Positions 38,518 through 50,315 of a DNA stretch of 64,000 bases are shown one piece after another. Position numbers and translations under genes: made by a program. Origin of the DNA: Stenotrophomonas maltophilia (lineage in GTDB: Bacteria; Pseudomonadota; Gammaproteobacteria; Xanthomonadales; Xanthomonadaceae). Each line of letters opens with the position of its first letter. The stretch's first letter is position 1. The stretch spans positions 846,001 to 910,000 of the forward strand of contig NZ_CP015612.1 in NCBI RefSeq assembly GCF_002138415.1, read 5' to 3'. Under the pieces are notes generated by a model. That model saw only the letters and a list, made by a program, of their open reading frames with translations, did no database searches and had not been told where the DNA came from.

Positions 38518-38737
38518 CGTCGAACTTGACGATTCGCGAAAAGGTGGATTTCACACCCGTCATGGGGCCCATTCAGCTGGCTGTCGGCGGCGCCCGCCGA
38601 GGCCGCCTGGCCAGCGTGGCAGGACACCCGTCCGGTGGCTGAAGCCGGGCTCTCCGCCGATGGTCGAAGCCGCCGCCGCCACGAGGCAGGTGTAAACTAG
38701 GTGGCTAGACGCGTTCCCCTCTGCATCAAGGATCTTC

Positions 38738-40335
<1,598 letters not shown>

Positions 40336-40376
40336 TGCAGGCGGTACCGGCCCTGGTCGGTACGTCTTCCATCGAG

Positions 40377-40403
40377 GTAGGTGCCGGCCGTTGGCCGGTA
40401 CGC
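40377..40403 (+). repeat. SMAG repeat after mdh
   Basis: GTAGGTGCCGGCC..GGCCGGTACGC. A degenerate relative without the GTAG head (GTACCGGCC..GGTCGGTAC) lies just upstream at 40344-40363. Confidence 0.75.
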
Positions 40404-40410
40404 AGAAGAC

Positions 40411-40440
40411 GGGGAAGCTTCGGCTTCCCCGTTTTTGTTT
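40411..40440 (+). terminator. mdh terminator
   Basis: GGGGAAGC-TTCG-GCTTCCCC followed by GTTTTTGTTT: a classic intrinsic terminator, here ending only 19 nt before the next gene. Confidence 0.9.
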
Positions 40441-40458
40441 GGACGGATACGGAACCGC

Positions 40459-41073
40459 ATGATCCACCTGCACTACATCGACGACGCGCTGCTGGTGGCC
40501 GAGAAGCCGGCCGGCCTGCTGTCCGTGCCTGGCCGCAGCGCCGAAAACCAGGACTGCGTGGTCGCGCGCCTGCAGGCGCTGTACCCGGATGCGTTGACCG
40601 TGCATCGCCTGGACCAGGTGACCTCTGGCCTGCTGCTGCATGCGCGTGGCAAGGAGATGCAGGCAGCGTTGTCGATGCAGTTCGAGCAGCGCCAGGTTGG
40701 CAAGCGGTATGAAGCGGTGGTGCAGGGGCTGCTCGAAGGCGAGGCCGGCGAAGTGGACCTGCCGCTGATCGTGGACTGGCCGAACCGGCCGAAGCAGATG
40801 GTCGATCACGAACGCGGCAAGCTGGCGCTGACGCGTTGGCGTGTAATGGCGCGTGATGTTGAGGTGCAGCGCACGCGCGTGGCGTTGCAACCGATCACTG
40901 GCCGCAGCCATCAGCTGCGCCTGCACATGGCCAGTCTCGGCCATCCCATCGTTGGTGACGTGCTGTACGGCGCCGCACCGGCGCAGCGTGTGCACCTGCA
41001 TGCGCGCAGCCTGCAGTTCACCCATCCGGTGACGGGCGAGGCGCTCGCGTTCGAGTCTGCGGCTCCGTTCTAG
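40459..41073 (+). CDS. RluA-family RNA pseudouridine synthase
   Basis: Isomerises uridine to pseudouridine in rRNA and/or tRNA. 204 residues, no S4 domain, with the catalytic motif HRLDQVTSGLLL (aspartate) and GRSHQLRLHM. Size and lack of S4 resemble RluA (23S U746 and tRNA U32), but the target is inferred. Start ATG at 40459 follows GGAAC. Element B begins 6 nt after its TAG stop. Confidence 0.88.
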   Translation: MIHLHYIDDALLVAEKPAGLLSVPGRSAENQDCVVARLQALYPDALTVHRLDQVTSGLLLHARGKEMQAALSMQFEQRQVGKRYEAVVQGLLEGEAGEVDLPLIVDWPNRPKQMVDHERGKLALTRWRVMARDVEVQRTRVALQPITGRSHQLRLHMASLGHPIVGDVLYGAAPAQRVHLHARSLQFTHPVTGEALAFESAAPF

Positions 41074-41079
41074 GGGTTC

Positions 41080-41659
41080 GGCAGGGCTTGCAGCCCTGCA
41101 CCCGCAGAATCAACGTCAACGTCAACGTCAAAAGCGGGCTATCCGTAGGTTGGCGGGACGGTGTCGGAGTGCGGGGACGCCGCAAGTACGTCCCTGTAGG
41201 CTTGGCAGCCGCATCCATGCGGCTGACACCCCGCATTCCGACACCGCCCCACCTTCGACAGATTCCCACGGCTGTTGGCAAATACGACCGTTGTTCCACG
41301 CGGCTGTTGGTAGGTGTCGACCTTGGTCGACACGTTTTTCTGTCAGATATCGAATGAATCATCCACGCATTGCGTGGATCTACCGTGTCGACCAAGGTCG
41401 ACACCCACCAGAGCAGTCGACCAAGGTCGACACCTACCAGAGCAATACGCCGTTCCGACAGATCGCAGGAAACTGTCGAAGGCGGGGTGGGGCCGGTTGC
41501 GGGGGCGTGAGCCGCATGGATGCGGCGACCGAGCCTCCATGGACGGATTCACGGCGCCCCCCGCAACCGGACCCACCCCGCCATCCCTCAATGGCCCCGC
41601 TTTTGACGTTGACGTTGACGTTGACGTTGATTCTGCAGGTGCAGGGCTGCAAGCCCTGC
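41080..41659. repeat. Composite mirrored repeat element B
   Basis: 580-bp counterpart of element A, filling most of the 680-nt gap before prpE. Order: 19-nt palindrome (41081-41099); three CAACGT hexamers plus CAAAAG (41111-41134); stem-loop L (41155-41176 with 41229-41250, one mismatch and one wobble); SMAG repeats; stem-loop R (41481-41505 with 41558-41582, 24 of 25 pairs); CTTTTG plus four ACGTTG (41600-41629), the mirror of the left array; inverted palindrome (41641-41659). L and R match those of element A in type and order. Confidence 0.8.
41310..41437. repeat. SMAG repeats in the centre of element B
   Basis: GTAGGTGTCGACC..GGTCGACAC on plus (41310-41333); ATCCACGC..GCGTGGATCTAC on minus (41361-41383); two further minus-strand GTCGACC..GGTCGAC copies to 41437, the last with a CTAC end. 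Confidence 0.75.
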
Positions 41660-41753
41660 AGAACAGAACCCCACCCCCTACCAAGGTAGGGCGGCCCGCG
41701 CGGCAGCGCCGGACTATCCTCGAACCCATGACTTTGTCTGGGAGGGCTGCGTC

Positions 41754-43634
41754 ATGAACTACGAGGAAACCTACCGTCGCTCGATCGACGAGCCGGAGGC
41801 CTTCTGGGGCGAGGAAGCCAAGCGCATCCATTGGCACAAACCGCCGCAGCAGGTGCTCGACTACAGCAATCCGCCGTTCCGGCGCTGGTTCGTCGGCGGC
41901 GAAACCAATCTCTGCTACAACGCCGTCGACCGCCACCTGGCCGAGCGCGCCGACCAGCTCGCGCTGGTTGCCATCTCCACCGAAACCAACAGCACGCGTG
42001 AGATCACCTATCGCCAGCTGTATCGCGAAGTGAACGACTTCGCCGCCGTGCTCAAGCACCTCGGCGTCGGTCACGGTGACCGCGTGGTGATCTACATGCC
42101 GAACATGGCCGAGGCGGTATTCGCCATGCTCGCCTGTGCGCGCATCGGTGCGGTGCACTCGGTGGTGTTCGGCGGCTTTGCCGCGCACAACCTGGCGCTG
42201 CGCATCGACGATGCGAAACCGAAACTGCTGATCGCCGCCGATGCCGGCATGCGCGGTGGCAAGCTGATTCCGTACAAGCCGATGGTCGATGCGGCCTGCT
42301 CCGAGGCCAGTGCACCGCCACCGCACGTGCTGATCGTCTCGCGCGGGCTGGATGCGGCCGAACCGCGGGTGCCCGGCCGTGATGTGGACTACGCCACGCT
42401 GCGCGCGCAGATCGGCGAAGTCGATGTGCCGGTGCAGTGGCTGGAGGCGAGCGAGCCGAGCTATCTGCTGTACACCTCCGGCACCACCGGCAAGCCGAAG
42501 GGCGTGCAGCGCGATGTGGGCGGCTATGCGGTGGCGATGGCACAGTCGATGGAGACCGTGTTCGACTGCAAGCCGGGCCAGGTGATGTTCTCCACCTCCG
42601 ATGTCGGCTGGGCGGTAGGGCATTCCTACAACGTGTACGGCCCGCTGATCGGCGGCTGCACTTCGTTGCTGTATGAAGGGCTGCCTACGAATCCGGACCC
42701 GGGCATCTGGTGGGCACTGTGCGAGCAGTACAACGTGCGCACCATGTTCTCCTCGCCCACCGCCATCCGAGTGCTGAAGAAGCACGACGCGGACTTCATC
42801 CATCGCCACGACCTGCGCGCACTGAAGTACCTGTTCCTGGCCGGCGAGCCGCTGGACGAGCCGACCGCGCACTGGATCAGCGAAGCGCTTGGCAAGCCGA
42901 TCATCGACAACTACTGGCAGACCGAAACCGGTTGGCCGGCGCTGACCCTGCTGCCGGGCCTGGAGATGAAGCCGGTGCGTTTCGGTTCGCCGGGCTTCCC
43001 CAATCTCGGTTACCGGATGAAGGTGATCGACGAGAACACCGGCGAGGAAGTCGCACCGGGGCAGAAGGGCGTGCTGGTGGTGTCGCCGCCGTTGCCCCCG
43101 GGCTGCATGAGCACGGTGTGGAATGACGACAGCCGTTTCCTGCAGAGCTACTTCAGCCACTTCAAGGAACTGCTGTATAGCTCGCTGGACTGGGCAATCC
43201 GCGACGATGATGGCTACACCTTCATCCTCGGTCGCACCGATGATGTGATCAACGTGGCCGGGCACCGCCTGGGCACGCGCGAGATCGAGGAGGCCATTTC
43301 CAGCCATCCGCGCGTGGCCGAGGCTGCCGTGATCGGGGTCAAGGACGAACTGAAGGGGCAGGTGCCGCTGGTGTTCGTCACGCTCAAGCAGGGGCTCGAT
43401 GGCGAGGATCCGGCACCGGTGGTGGCCGAGATGATGGCGACGGTGACGACGTCGCTTGGCGCGGTTGCGCGCCCGGCGCATGTGCACGTGGTCAATGCAC
43501 TGCCCAAGACCCGTTCGGGCAAGCTGCTGCGGCGCTCGTTGCAGGCGCTGGCCGAACAGCGCGACCCGGGTGACCTGTCGACGCTGGATGATCCCAGTGC
43601 GCTGGAGGAGATCCGCCGCGCGCTGGGCCGTTGA
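41754..43634 (+). CDS. prpE: Propionate-CoA ligase (AMP-forming)
   Basis: Activates propionate (and probably acetate) to acyl-CoA through an acyl-adenylate. 626 residues. The adenylation P-loop YTSGTTGKPKG, the core motif DNYWQTETGWP and the C-terminal PKTRSGKLLRRSL carrying the catalytic, acetylatable lysine are present. The N-terminal ACAS domain starts MNYEETYRRSIDEPEAFW. GGGAGG precedes the start. prpB/prpC are not nearby, so it is not in a methylcitrate operon here. Confidence 0.93.
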   Translation: MNYEETYRRSIDEPEAFWGEEAKRIHWHKPPQQVLDYSNPPFRRWFVGGETNLCYNAVDRHLAERADQLALVAISTETNSTREITYRQLYREVNDFAAVLKHLGVGHGDRVVIYMPNMAEAVFAMLACARIGAVHSVVFGGFAAHNLALRIDDAKPKLLIAADAGMRGGKLIPYKPMVDAACSEASAPPPHVLIVSRGLDAAEPRVPGRDVDYATLRAQIGEVDVPVQWLEASEPSYLLYTSGTTGKPKGVQRDVGGYAVAMAQSMETVFDCKPGQVMFSTSDVGWAVGHSYNVYGPLIGGCTSLLYEGLPTNPDPGIWWALCEQYNVRTMFSSPTAIRVLKKHDADFIHRHDLRALKYLFLAGEPLDEPTAHWISEALGKPIIDNYWQTETGWPALTLLPGLEMKPVRFGSPGFPNLGYRMKVIDENTGEEVAPGQKGVLVVSPPLPPGCMSTVWNDDSRFLQSYFSHFKELLYSSLDWAIRDDDGYTFILGRTDDVINVAGHRLGTREIEEAISSHPRVAEAAVIGVKDELKGQVPLVFVTLKQGLDGEDPAPVVAEMMATVTTSLGAVARPAHVHVVNALPKTRSGKLLRRSLQALAEQRDPGDLSTLDDPSALEEIRRALGR

Positions 43635-43638
43635 CCAG

Positions 43639-43707
43639 GTAGTGCCGGCCGCTGGCCGGCACCCCCCCCCCTCAATCCTGAGGTTGCCGGCCAGCGGCCG
43701 GCACTAC
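43639..43707. repeat. Inverted SMAG pair after prpE
   Basis: GTAGTGCCGGCC..GGCCGGCA (43639-43662) on plus and TGCCGGCC..GGCCGGCACTAC (43685-43707) on minus, separated by a run of C residues. The two could fold as one long hairpin. Confidence 0.8.
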
Positions 43708-43853
43708 CCGCAGCACTTGCGCTAAGCTCGGCCTGTCATCGACCTGCAATACGCGGCGCGCGCCGGGGAAGGCGCGTGCCGTCCGGGGATGGCACACAGG
43801 GGAGCGTGCCCGTCAGGGCGCGCCGGCATTGCGCATCGAGGGAGGGGGAGGCA

Positions 43854-44357
43854 ATGGCATTGCTGCACGCCAAGACGGCCGCTGGCCGTCAGGAAATCGA
43901 AGACCGTGGCCGGCGCCTGCCGGCGGCACTGCGTTCGATCCTGCTGATGGTCGACGGCCATCGCGATGACACTGAACTGCGCGGCCTGTTCGAAGGCCTG
44001 CGCGCACCACCGGACGCACTGGAGCAGTTGTCAGCACAGGGCCTGATTGAAGTGGTCGGCGGAAGTGCCGAAGCCGCACCGACGCGCAGCATCAGCGCCG
44101 GCCGCGAACAGGACCCGGCGCTGTACCAGCAGCTGTACGACGCGATGAGTGAGGCCGTGCGTCGGCATCTGGGCCTGAAGGGCTACTTCATTCAGTTGAA
44201 GATCGAACGCTGCACCGATGCGCTGGCGCTGGAACGCCTGTGCCCGGAACTGCTGGCGGCGGTGGGCAAGGCGCGCAGTCCGGCGCTGGCGCAGCGCTGG
44301 TGGCAGGAGACCCAGGCGGCCGTGGTGAATGGTGGCGACGAGGTCGTGCAGGCCTGA
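43854..44357 (+). CDS. Hypothetical soluble protein
   Basis: 167 residues from MALLHAKTAAGRQEIEDRGR; an upstream ATG at 43776 would add unconserved-looking sequence, while GGAGGGGGAGG sits ahead of 43854. No signal peptide or membrane segment. The first 70 residues (RLPAALRSILLMVDGHRDDT, then LEQLSAQGLIEVV) read as a small winged-helix-like or regulator N-terminal module seen in other proteobacterial hypotheticals; the rest is helical. Function unknown. The SUFU-domain gene starts 46 nt later on the same strand and may be co-transcribed. Confidence 0.75.
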   Translation: MALLHAKTAAGRQEIEDRGRRLPAALRSILLMVDGHRDDTELRGLFEGLRAPPDALEQLSAQGLIEVVGGSAEAAPTRSISAGREQDPALYQQLYDAMSEAVRRHLGLKGYFIQLKIERCTDALALERLCPELLAAVGKARSPALAQRWWQETQAAVVNGGDEVVQA

Positions 44358-44403
44358 GCCACCGCGTAAAGTGATCGGTTCACTTCCCCACAAGGAGTCC
44401 CGT

Positions 44404-45459
44404 GTGCAGGACGACCACGACGTCACCGATACCCCCGGCTGGGACGCGATCAATGCGGCGCTGGCGCCGCTGTATGCCGGGCAGGAGCCGCGCCACTACG
44501 GCACCGCGCTGCCGTATACGCTCGGTGGACAGGATCCGCTCGATGGCATCAGTGTCTACTGGGCGGAGGCGCCGCTGCCGCATTGGCACTACATCACCTA
44601 TGGCTTCTCCGAGCTGTATGCCAAGGAGAGCAGTGATGCCACCGCCAGTGGCTATGGTTTCGAGCTGACCTTCCGCCTCGCTGCCGACGCCGGTGAGAAC
44701 GCTGGGAGCGCACCGCCGGTGTGGCCGATGAACCTGCTGCAGAACCTGGCGCGCTATGTGTTCGGCAGTGGCAACGTGTTCGAGGATGGTCACCACCTCA
44801 ATGCCAATGGCCCGATCGCGCTGGAGACCGGCACGCGCTTGTGCCATCTGGCCTTCGTCGCTGATCCGCAGTTGCCCGCACGCGACACCACCAATGGCCA
44901 CCTGCAGTTCCTGCAGCTGGTCGGGCTGACCGATGAGGAAATGGAAGCGGTCAAGCGCTGGTCGACGCGCGGCGTGCTGCAGGCGCTGCAGCCGGCGATG
45001 CCGCTGTGGATCAGCGACCTGCATCGCGGCAACCTGCTGGAGGATCCGGTACTGGCCGCACAGGTGCAGGCCGGCAGCGAGCGCGAGGGCTCCAGTACCG
45101 GCATGTTGTTCATCGAGACACTGGATTGGCGGCAGGAGGCGGGCGTCACCACCCTGGTGCTGGGGGGCGGCCAGGTCGCCAGCGTGTGCGAGCTGCTGCC
45201 GCTGCGCCTGCGCCATGGCAAATCGCTGGAACTGGTCAGCCGCGAGCGGCAGTGGGAGTTCATCCCGGCCGAGCACGGTGAAGTGGGCGACGTCTCCGCC
45301 GACAACGCGCGCTGGGCACTGGATGAGGCGGGACTGCAGGCCCTGGCGGGCGTGCATGCCGAGCGCGGTATCTACCCGGTGGCGGCGGCGCTGCGCATCG
45401 AAGTGGTGCCGACCTACCTGCGCGATGCCAAGGGCGAAGTGATCCGCCAGATCGGCTGA
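44404..45459 (+). CDS. SUFU (suppressor of fused) domain protein
   Basis: 351 residues from a GTG at 44404, six bases after AAGGAG. The N-terminal 200 residues resemble the SUFU domain (GWDAINAALAPLYAGQEPRH, LPHWHYITYGFSELY, GYGFELTFRL, WPMNLLQNLARYVF), known from the animal Hedgehog regulator and common in bacteria, where SUFU proteins occur as immunity proteins of polymorphic toxin systems. No toxin gene is visible beside it. The C-terminal part (about 220-351) is less familiar. Cytoplasmic. Confidence 0.85.
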   Translation: MQDDHDVTDTPGWDAINAALAPLYAGQEPRHYGTALPYTLGGQDPLDGISVYWAEAPLPHWHYITYGFSELYAKESSDATASGYGFELTFRLAADAGENAGSAPPVWPMNLLQNLARYVFGSGNVFEDGHHLNANGPIALETGTRLCHLAFVADPQLPARDTTNGHLQFLQLVGLTDEEMEAVKRWSTRGVLQALQPAMPLWISDLHRGNLLEDPVLAAQVQAGSEREGSSTGMLFIETLDWRQEAGVTTLVLGGGQVASVCELLPLRLRHGKSLELVSRERQWEFIPAEHGEVGDVSADNARWALDEAGLQALAGVHAERGIYPVAAALRIEVVPTYLRDAKGEVIRQIG

Positions 45460-45478
45460 TCACGCTGTTGGAACCGAG

Positions 45479-45517
45479 GGGGTCAGAGCCGCCTGCTGCG
45501 CAGACGGATCCGACCCC
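45479..45517. repeat. GGGGTC...GACCC palindrome, copy d
   Basis: GGGGTCAGAGCCG..CGGATCCGACCCC, a diverged copy with a different centre, between the convergent SUFU and glutathione-transferase genes. Confidence 0.65.
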
Positions 45518-45526
45518 GGGTCAGGC

Positions 45527-46138
45527 TCAGGCCAGGCCTTCCGCCTTCAGCGCGGCCTGCACGCCGGCGTCGGCATCCATGCGCGCCTTGTAGGCGGCCA
45601 GGTTGTCCAGGCCGGACAGGTCGACCTTGGTGCCGGCGGCCCAGCGCAGGGTGATGTAGAAGTACGGGTCGGCGAAGCTGCGGAAGCCGGCGAGCCAGGG
45701 CTTGTCAGCCAGCTGCTTGTCAGCGGTCTCGAACAGGCCACGCAGGCGCTTGTGCGCGGCGGCGCGGATCGCATCGAACTGGCTCTCGTCGGCGATGAAC
45801 TTGCCCGGCGCGAACAGCGGCGAGAAGGCCGGATGCAGGTCCGAATTGACGAAGGCCAGCCAGCGGGTGGCTTCGGCGCGCTGGCGCGGGCTGCCGTCGC
45901 CGCCGAGGCCGGCCTGCGGGAAGCTGTCGGCGATGTAGCCCATGATCGCGGCGTTCTGCAGCAGCACGAAGTCGCCGTCGACCAGTGCGGGGACGGCGCC
46001 GGCCGGATTGATCTTGAGGAATTCCGGACCCTTCAGGGTGTCCTTGTTCAGCAGTTCAACCTCGAACGGCTGGCCGGTCCACTGCAGGGCGATGTGGTCG
46101 GCGGTGGAACAGGCACCGGGCTTGCTGTACAGCTTCAT
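45527..46138 (-). CDS. Glutathione S-transferase, beta class
   Basis: Conjugates or reduces substrates with glutathione. 203 residues from the ATG at 46138. It starts MKLYSKPGACSTADHIALQW, with Cys10 and Ser11 in the positions typical of bacterial beta-class enzymes, and has the thioredoxin-fold NPAGAVPALV cis-proline loop followed by an all-helical C-terminal domain. Cytoplasmic. Confidence 0.92.
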   Translation of the reverse strand: MKLYSKPGACSTADHIALQWTGQPFEVELLNKDTLKGPEFLKINPAGAVPALVDGDFVLLQNAAIMGYIADSFPQAGLGGDGSPRQRAEATRWLAFVNSDLHPAFSPLFAPGKFIADESQFDAIRAAAHKRLRGLFETADKQLADKPWLAGFRSFADPYFYITLRWAAGTKVDLSGLDNLAAYKARMDADAGVQAALKAEGLA

Positions 46139-46222
46139 GGGAACTCCAGGTGATGCGGGCGGGAAGCGCCCACTATCCCAGAGCCTGGCGGCGGGCGGCA
46201 ACGCTGCCGCCAGCACGGATCG

Positions 46223-46681
46223 TTACGACTGCCGTGGCTTGAGGTTCTGCACCTTATAGAAGGTGTGATCGCCGATGGTGGCCACCTGGTACGCGTTGCG
46301 CCAGTTCGGGCTGGCGATGGACAGCGCGGCGAAGTGGCTGGCACCGGGCACGATCTCGCGGCGTTCGCCGGCCGGCAGCGCCCAGTTGCGCTCGGCGTCG
46401 AAGGCCACGTTCATCGCCTCGCTCCAGGCCGCGTCATTGCCCAGCTGGGTGCCGGGGGAGACGATGGTCGGCGCGAACTGCTTGCGTGCGGTGACCACCT
46501 GGCACATCGAGTCGCCCCACAGGCCACTGTCGAGGCGGCGCAGGGCGACCTCGGCGACGGCCTGCTGGCCACGCAGGGTCTGGTCGCGGGCTTCCAGGTA
46601 AACGGTGGTGCTCAAACACAATGAATCAGCGGCCGGCTGCGGCAACAACTGCGACAGCCAGAGAATCCAGGCCAGTTTCAT
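46223..46681 (-). CDS. SleB/CwlJ-type cell wall hydrolase
   Basis: Peptidoglycan hydrolase of the Hydrolase_2 family. 152 residues from the ATG at 46681, eight bases after AAGGAG. A short hydrophobic signal (MKLAWILWLSQLLPQPAADS) is followed by the catalytic-glutamate motif VYLEARDQTLRGQQAVAEV, and later QFAPTIVSPG and FYKVQ. Exported. The 298-nt upstream region is unusually structured (see 46768). Confidence 0.88.
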   Translation of the reverse strand: MKLAWILWLSQLLPQPAADSLCLSTTVYLEARDQTLRGQQAVAEVALRRLDSGLWGDSMCQVVTARKQFAPTIVSPGTQLGNDAAWSEAMNVAFDAERNWALPAGERREIVPGASHFAALSIASPNWRNAYQVATIGDHTFYKVQNLKPRQS

Positions 46682-46767
46682 ATAACTCCTTGCTCCGTGT
46701 GGGCCGCACCCTCGGGTTCCGGCCGCGGGGGCGACAGGAGGCGGGGTACGACTTGGCGTCATGGGGA

Positions 46768-46864
46768 GGCGGCCATCGGGGCCGCCCCGTGGGCAGCCCC
46801 AAAAGAAACGATCAGTACCGATCGAGGGGGCTGCGCCGGCTCACCGGAAACTGGCTGGTGAGCG
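46768..46864 (-). promoter_or_regulatory. Three-hairpin region upstream of the SleB-type hydrolase
   Basis: Three stems lie in series in the fadH-hydrolase gap: GGCGGCC/GGCCGCC (46768-46786); GCAGCCCC with GGGGCTGC (46793-46800 with 46827-46834), enclosing CGATC/GATCG; and GCTCACC/GGTGAGC (46840-46864). It could be the end of fadH or a leader RNA. The rest of 46682-46979 shows no gene. Confidence 0.45.
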
Positions 46865-46979
46865 GAAAGATGGCGCAAGGTAGGGGGGCATAGCCGAACG
46901 CATCGTGAACCGTCCGGCTTGACATTCAGGTTCGCCAGGGGTGACGGAAATCACATTCCGCCCCCCATTCAGGCGCTCA

Positions 46980-49483
<2,504 letters not shown>

Positions 49484-49556
49484 GTAGTGCCGGCCGCTGG
49501 CCGGCATCCCGTTCAGCTCAGGGGGACTGCGGTTGCCGGCCAGCGGCCGGCACTAC
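49484..49556. repeat. Inverted SMAG pair overlapping a gene end
   Basis: GTAGTGCCGGCC..GGCCGGCA (49484-49507) on plus and TGCCGGCC..GGCCGGCACTAC (49534-49556) on minus. The second copy lies inside the coding sequence of the neighbouring membrane-protein gene. Confidence 0.8.
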
Positions 49557-50147
49557 CGGGGTGCGACCGATCCCGAACCAGCCCAGCGTCACCCCGCACA
49601 GCGGGCCGATCAGCAGGGCGAAGGCGAGGGTGCCGAGGCCGACATTGCCGCCCAGCCACCAGCCCAGCAGCAATACGCTGCCCTCGATCAGGCTGCGCAC
49701 CTTCCAGATCGGCCAGCCGGTGCGGGCGTGCAGGCCGGTCATCAGGCCATCGCGCGGGCCGGGGCCCAGCTTGGCGCCGATGTACAGGCCGGTGGCCAGC
49801 GCAACCAGCAGCATGCCGGCACAGAACATCGCCAGCTGCCAGCCCAGGCCGACCGCCGGCGGCAGCAACCACAGGCCAAATTGTGCGGACGGGCCGATCA
49901 GCATCACGTTGAGAACGGTGCCGACACCCGGTTTCTGTCGCAACGGCCACCAAAGCAGCAGCACCAGCGCGCCGATCACATTGGTGGCCAGGCCGAACGA
50001 CAGCGGCGTCTGCGCGGCGATGCCCTGCGACAGCACGTCCCAGGGAGCAACGCCGATCGCGGCACGGATCATCAGCGAGGCACCGAAGCCGTACAGGAAC
50101 AGGCCGACGGTCAGTTGCAGCAGGCGTAGCGGAAGGGCAGTGGGCAT
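49518..50147 (-). CDS. YczE/YitT-like membrane protein
   Basis: 209-residue inner-membrane protein with about five hydrophobic helices; function unknown for the family. Conserved-looking segments include VGLFLYGFGASLMIRAAIGV, APWDVLSQG, GPGPRDGLMTGL and RSLIEGSVLLLGW. Start at 50147 (MPTALPLRLLQLTVGL). The last 12 residues (VVPAAGRQPQSP) are encoded by a SMAG repeat and the following spacer, so the original stop has probably been lost or replaced. Confidence 0.82.
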   Translation of the reverse strand: MPTALPLRLLQLTVGLFLYGFGASLMIRAAIGVAPWDVLSQGIAAQTPLSFGLATNVIGALVLLLWWPLRQKPGVGTVLNVMLIGPSAQFGLWLLPPAVGLGWQLAMFCAGMLLVALATGLYIGAKLGPGPRDGLMTGLHARTGWPIWKVRSLIEGSVLLLGWWLGGNVGLGTLAFALLIGPLCGVTLGWFGIGRTPVVPAAGRQPQSP

Positions 50148-50272
50148 GGGGCACTCGGGGGGAGGAGGATCTGTTCCCACCGTAAATCCGATTCAGTCGC
50201 TTCCATAGATACAGATGCCGGCCAATCCACTGTTACAGGCAGCCTTGATCCTGCATGTGGGGCTGTTCTGCG

Positions 50273-50297
50273 GAGCCGAGCATGGGCTCGGCTCTGC
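50273..50297 (-). repeat. SMAG-like repeat
   Basis: GAGCCGAGC..GCTCGGCTCTGC, reading on minus with a GCAG instead of GTAG head, between the YczE-like and oxidoreductase genes. Confidence 0.6.
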
Positions 50298-50315
50298 ATC
50301 GGCGTTCCAGCCTGG

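Noticed and set aside
46682..46979. A c-di-AMP (ydaO-type) or c-di-GMP riboswitch ahead of the cell wall hydrolase
   Set aside because: The conserved core sequences of those classes are not recognisable; only generic hairpins are seen, so I left it as an unclassified structured region.
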